Source: Neodontobutis hainanensis (taxonomy: Eukaryota; Chordata; Actinopteri; Gobiiformes; Odontobutidae). From it: a stretch of DNA of 64,000 nucleotides. The notes beneath the pieces are model-generated. The model was not told the DNA's origin and ran no database searches. It worked only from the letters and a program-made list of their open reading frames with translations. How positions within the stretch are numbered: position 1 is the stretch's first letter; each line of letters starts with the position of its first letter. The translations under genes were made by a program, and so were the position numbers. This document shows, in pieces, positions 60,061 to 64,000 of the stretch. The stretch is from positions 155,866 through 219,865 of the forward strand of contig JALDNG010000464.1 in assembly GCA_024349245.1 (NCBI GenBank), read 5' to 3'.

Positions 60061-60655
60061 TGTTACCCAAGGGTGAAACATATTATAGAAGGACACAGGA
60101 GACAAGGTGATTTTTAAACTGTTTGTTTATTTGTCATTTATGTAACCTTTTGATAGTCCAACCCTCCCGTGCCCAAAGTAACAAAGCAAAAACCTTGGTG
60201 GGCGGCCAAACAGAATATAAAGACGGGAAGTCTGACAGGCCAACCCTATACAGGGCCGTAGAAGCTGCCTTACCTCCCGCTACCCCAACACAACCGCAGG
60301 TCCGAGCCCTAGCGAAAGAAAAAGACGAAAACAGGACAGCCGGTCCCACCAGGTTAAACAAAAAAGAACTCAATGCTAAAGGCTAAAACGTGCTCTAGCA
60401 CATACCACAGGCCTCGGCCACAGCCGGCATAATCTGACAGGCGGAGCCAGACGGAGGAGAAGAGCTCGCGAACGAGCTGACAGCAAAGCGTCCGCGTCAG
60501 CTAGAGGGAGTCAGAGAGAGCGAGCGACGCCACCAGTAGGCCTTTATATAGGCCACAGAAAGCCGCCCAGACTAATTATCTCCTCAAATAACAAAAGATG
60601 AAAAAGGGTGAAAAGGAAACCTAAATACGCCTAAATGCGGCGCCAGCGCCTAACA
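60061..60655 (-). repeat. 5' LTR (595 bp)
   Basis: The upstream LTR in element orientation; on the plus strand it runs from tgttaccc to gcgcctaaca. In transcription order it contains a TATA box at 60541-60550 and AATAAA at 60126-60131. It differs from the 3' LTR mainly by short run-length changes (see the 3' LTR entry). The 3-bp difference lies six bases from its inner edge, next to the leader. Confidence 0.95.
60541..60550 (-). promoter_or_regulatory. TATA box of the 5' LTR promoter
   Basis: The minus strand reads TATATAAAGG, about 105 bases into the LTR in transcription order and more than 400 bases before AATAAA. The same sequence is kept in the other LTR at 55965-55974. It is a good RNA polymerase II TATA box for the element transcript; the start site would lie about 30 bases downstream near 60510. 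Confidence 0.7.
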
Positions 60656-60660
60656 ATTGA
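60656..60660. repeat. Target site duplication, right copy (ATTGA)
   Basis: Matches 55477-55481. The satellite continues directly after it (aaaactaactaaaag) in the correct phase, so the insertion caused no deletion of the host sequence. Confidence 0.95.
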
Positions 60661-63600
60661 AAACTAACTAAAAGTCCAATTGCATTCAAACTAGCTGTGC
60701 CTTGTAGGGCCAGGGCCAAGCTACAAGAGGCACTTGGAATTTCCCCTCCATCACCTTCGGTTCAAAAGTAATGCCAGTTTTGTTTTTATTGCTTTAAAAT
60801 GCTTTTCAGCTCAAGAGAAGGCCATTTTTGACCTTTTCACACGAAACACCTAAAACCTTGCCCAAAGGGCCCAGACACAAGCATTTCCACTGGGAACACA
60901 TGACAGTGCCATTTAGAGCTCCAAAAGAGCACGTTTTGGCCAAATACAGCTGCTACATGGCTCTGCTCAGACACAGGCACAATACACTGGAATGTGGGTT
61001 CTAAGCTTGAGTATTGCAAACTAACTAAAAGTCCAATTGCATTCAAACCAGCTGTGCCTTGTAGGGCCAGGGCCAAGCTACAAGAGGCACTTGGAATTTC
61101 CTCCATCACCTTCGGTTCAAAAGTAATGCCAGTTTTGTTTTTATTGCTTTAAAATGCTTTTCAGCTCGAGAGAAGGCCATTTTTGACCTTTTCACACGAA
61201 ACACCTAAAACCTTGCCCAAAGGGCCCAGACACAAGCATTTCCACTGGGAACACATGACAGTGCCATTTAGAGCTCCAAAAGAGCACGTTTTGGCCAAAT
61301 GCAGCTGCTACATGGCTCTGCTCAGACACAGGCACAATACACTGGAATGTGGGTTCTAAGCTTGAGTATTGCAAACTAACTAAAAGTCCAATTGCATTCA
61401 AACCAGCTGTGCCTTGTAGGGCCAGGGCCAAGCTACAAGAGGCACTTGGAATTTCCCCATCCATCACCTTCGGTTCAAAAGTAATGCCAGTTTTGTTATT
61501 ATTGCTTTAAAATGCTTTTCAGCTCGAGAGAAGGCCATTTTTGACCTTTTCACACGAAACACCTAAAACCTTGCCCAAAGGGCCCAGACACAAGCATTTC
61601 CACTGGGAACACATGGCAGTGCCATTTAGAGCTCCAAAAGAGCACGTTTTGGCCAAATGCAGCTGCTACATGGCTCTGCTCAGACACAGGCACAATACAC
61701 TGGAATGTGGGTTCTAAGCTTGAGTATTGCAAACTAACTAAAAGTCCAATTGCATTCAAACCAGATGTGCCTTGTAGGGCCAGGGCCAAGCTACAAGAGG
61801 CACTTGGAATTTCCCCTCCATCACCTTCGGTTCAAAAGTAATGCCAGTTTTGTTTTTATTGCTTTTAAACTCTTTTCAGCTCGAGAGAAGGCCATTTTTG
61901 ACCTTTTCACACAAAACACCTAAAACCTTGCCCAAAGGGCCCAGACACAAGCATTTCCACTGGGAACACATGACAATGCCATTTAGAGCTCCAAAAGACC
62001 ACGTTTTGGCCAAATGCAGCTGCTACATGGCTCTGCTCAGACACAGGCACAATACACTGGAATGTGGGTTCTAAGCTTGAGTATTGAAAACTAACTAAAA
62101 GTCCAATTGCATTTAAACCAGCTGTGCCTTGTAGGGCCAGGGCCAAGCTACAAGAGGCACTTGGAATTTCCTCCATCACCTTCGGTTCAAAAGTAATGCC
62201 AGTTTTGTTTTTATTGCTTTAAAATGCTTTTCAGCTCGAGGGAAGGCCATTTTTGACCTTTTCACACGAAACACCTAAAACCTTGCCCAAAGGGCCCAGA
62301 CACAAGCATTTCCACTGGGAACACATGGCAGTGCCATTTAGAGCTCCAAAAGACCACGTTTTGGCCAAATGCAGCTGCTACATGGCTCTGCTCAGACACA
62401 GGCACAATACACTGGAATGTGGCTTCTAAGCTTGAGTATTGCAAATTAACTAAACCTCCAATTGCATTCAAACCAGCTGTGCCTTTTAGGGCCAGGGCCA
62501 AGATACAAGAGGCACTTGGAATTTCCCCTCCATCACCTTCGGTTCAAAAGTAATGCCAGTTTTGTTTTTATTGCTTTAAAATGCTTTTCAACTCGAGAGA
62601 AGGCCATTTTTGACCTTTTCACACGAAACACCTAAAACCTTGCCCAAAGGGCCCAGACACAAGCATTTCCACTGGGAACACATGGCAGTGCCATTTAGAG
62701 CTGCAAAAGAGCACATTTTGGCCAAATGCAGCTGCTACATGGCTCTGCTCAGACACAGGCACAAAACACTGGAATGTGGGTTCTAAGCTTGAGTATTGAA
62801 AACTAAGTAAAAGTCCAATTGCATTCAAACCAGCTGTGCCTTGTAGGGCCAGGGCCAAGCTACAAGAGGCACTTGGAATTTCCCCTCCATCACCTTCGGT
62901 TCAAAAGTAATGCCAGTTTTGTTTTTATTGCTTTAAAATGCTTTTCAGCTCGAGAGAAGGCCATTTTTTACCTTTTCACACGAAACACCTAAAACCTTGC
63001 CCAAAGGGCCCAGACACAAGCATTTCCACTGGGAACACATGGAAGTGCCATTTAGAGCTCCAAAAGACCACGTTTTGGCCAAATGCAGCTGCTACATGGC
63101 TCTGCTCAGACACAGGCACAATACACTGGAATGTGGGTTCTAAGCTTGAGTATTGCAAATTAACTAAAAGTCCAATTGCATTCAAACCAGCTGTGCCTTG
63201 TAGGGCCAGGGCCAAGCTACAAGAGGCACTTGGAATTTCCCCTCCATCACCTTCGGTTCAAAAGTAATGCCAGTTTTGTTTTTATTGCTTTAAAATGCTT
63301 TTCAACTCGAGAGAAGGCCATTTTTGACCTTTTCACACGAAACACCTAAAACCTTGCCCAAAGGGCCCAGACACAAGCATTTCCACTGGGAACACATGGC
63401 AGTGCCATTTAGAGCTCCAAAAGAGCACATTTTGGCCAAATGCAGCTGCTACATGGCTCTGCTCAGACACAGGCACAATACACTGGAATGTGGGTTCTAA
63501 GCTTGAGTATTGCAAACTAACTAAAAGTCCAATTGCATTCAAACCGGTTCTGCCTTGTAGGGCCAGGGCCAAGCTACAAGAGGCACTTGGAATTTCCCTC

Positions 63601-64000
63601 CATCACCTTCGGTTCAAAAGTAATGCCAGTTTTGTTTTTATTGCTTTAAAATGCTTTTCAGCTCGAGAGAAGGCCATTTTTGACCTTTTCACATGAAACA
63701 CCTAAAACCTTGCCCAAAGGGCCCAGACACAAGCATTTCCACTGGGAACACATGACAGTGCCATTTAGAGCTCCAAAAGACCAGGTTTTGGCCAAATGCA
63801 GCTGCTACATGGCTCTGCTCAGACACAGGCACAATACACTGGAATGTGGGTTCTAAGCTTGAGTATTGCAAACTAACTAAAATTCCAATTGCATTCAAAC
63901 CAGCTGTGCCTTGTAGGGCCAGGGCCAAGCTACAAGAGGCACTTGGAATTTCCCCTCCATCACCTTCGGTTCAAAAGTAATTCCAGTTTTGTTTTTATTG
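60661..64000. repeat. 357-bp satellite array, right arm (about 9.4 monomers)
   Basis: The array resumes in the middle of the interrupted monomer: 272 bp on the left (55210-55481) plus 85 bp on the right (60661-60745) make 357 bp. Units start at 60746 and follow the usual phase to the window end, which cuts a unit. The first units are of the gagcacg class seen left of the insertion. The series around 61455-62170 (ccccatccatcacc, ttgttattattgc, then cttttaaactc) matches ordered series at 30.6-31.4 kb and 39.2-39.9 kb. Later units carry ttcaactcgag (62588 and 63301). Confidence 0.96.

Larger units (their letters stand above)
55482..60655 (-). mobile_element. Gmr1-like Ty3/gypsy LTR retrotransposon, internally deleted
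   Basis: A complete insertion of 5,174 bp on the minus strand, with LTRs at both ends (TG...CA termini) and a 5-bp target duplication. In element order it holds gag, protease, integrase, a reverse transcriptase remnant joined to an RNase H remnant, and a polypurine tract. Integrase ahead of reverse transcriptase is the Ty1/copia order, but the integrase GPY motif, the 5-bp duplication and the reverse transcriptase and RNase H wording are Ty3/gypsy-like. That combination is the known mark of Gmr1-like elements of fishes and other deuterostomes. The missing polymerase core makes this copy non-autonomous. No envelope gene is present. The two LTRs are nearly identical, so the insertion is recent. 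Confidence 0.93.

Noticed and set aside
1..64000. CRISPR array
   Set aside because: Repeats are about 357 bp and contiguous with no unique spacers, and there are no cas-like genes; the sequence is eukaryotic.
1..64000. 5S rRNA, U snRNA or tRNA gene cluster as the source of the tandem unit
   Set aside because: I see no 5S internal control region, no Sm site with a snRNA-like end, and no complete A and B box pair or cloverleaf. Only a partial B-box-like ggttcaa is present.

Overview
The window is eukaryotic, non-genic, repeat-dominated DNA. About 58.8 kb of the 64 kb is one tandem satellite with a monomer of about 357 bp (roughly 165 units). The only other element is a 5,174-bp LTR retrotransposon at 55482-60655, inserted within one monomer and flanked by a 5-bp target duplication (ATTGA). 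No host gene, tRNA, rRNA or prokaryotic feature is visible. The retrotransposon places the source in an animal. Its domain order (Gag, protease, integrase, then reverse transcriptase/RNase H) is that of the Gmr1-like branch of Ty3/gypsy elements, first described from cod and known from fishes and other deuterostomes. A ray-finned fish is the likeliest source, but this is inference.

Layout. 1-4286: satellite in a four-monomer higher-order repeat (about 1.43 kb) with one chimeric unit. 4287-9999: mixed monomers with local one- and five-unit duplications. 10000-15704 and 16062-21783: two copies of a 16-unit block offset by about 6.06 kb. 21784-28527: monomers in six- and nine-unit arrangements. 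28528-42768: a different monomer population, rich in poly-T variants, with two-, seven-, fourteen- and twenty-four-unit repeats. 42769-55481: a return to the monomer classes of 21.8-28.5 kb. 55482-60655: the retrotransposon, on the minus strand. 60661-64000: the satellite resumes in exactly the phase where it was broken; the interrupted monomer sums to 357 bp.

The retrotransposon reads right to left: 5' LTR (60061-60655), leader with a candidate primer-binding site, gag (with a coiled coil, a SCAN-like capsid C-terminal region and a CCHC zinc knuckle), retropepsin, integrase (HHCC finger, DDE core, GPY motif), a short N-terminal piece of reverse transcriptase joined directly to the C-terminal third of RNase H, polypurine tract, 3' LTR (55482-56079). 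The polymerase core, including the catalytic Asp pair, is missing, so this copy cannot reverse-transcribe itself. Its LTRs differ by only two substitutions, so the insertion is recent and a deletion derivative was probably moved by proteins from a full-length relative.

Two patterns recur. Frame breaks in gag-pol (three clear, three more by manual reading) all have the sense of one missing base. Differences between LTRs and between large satellite duplicates are mostly changes in short homopolymer or dinucleotide length. Either slippage dominates here or part of the variation is long-read consensus error. Sites that vary between monomers also often coincide with CpG, as expected of methylated satellite DNA.
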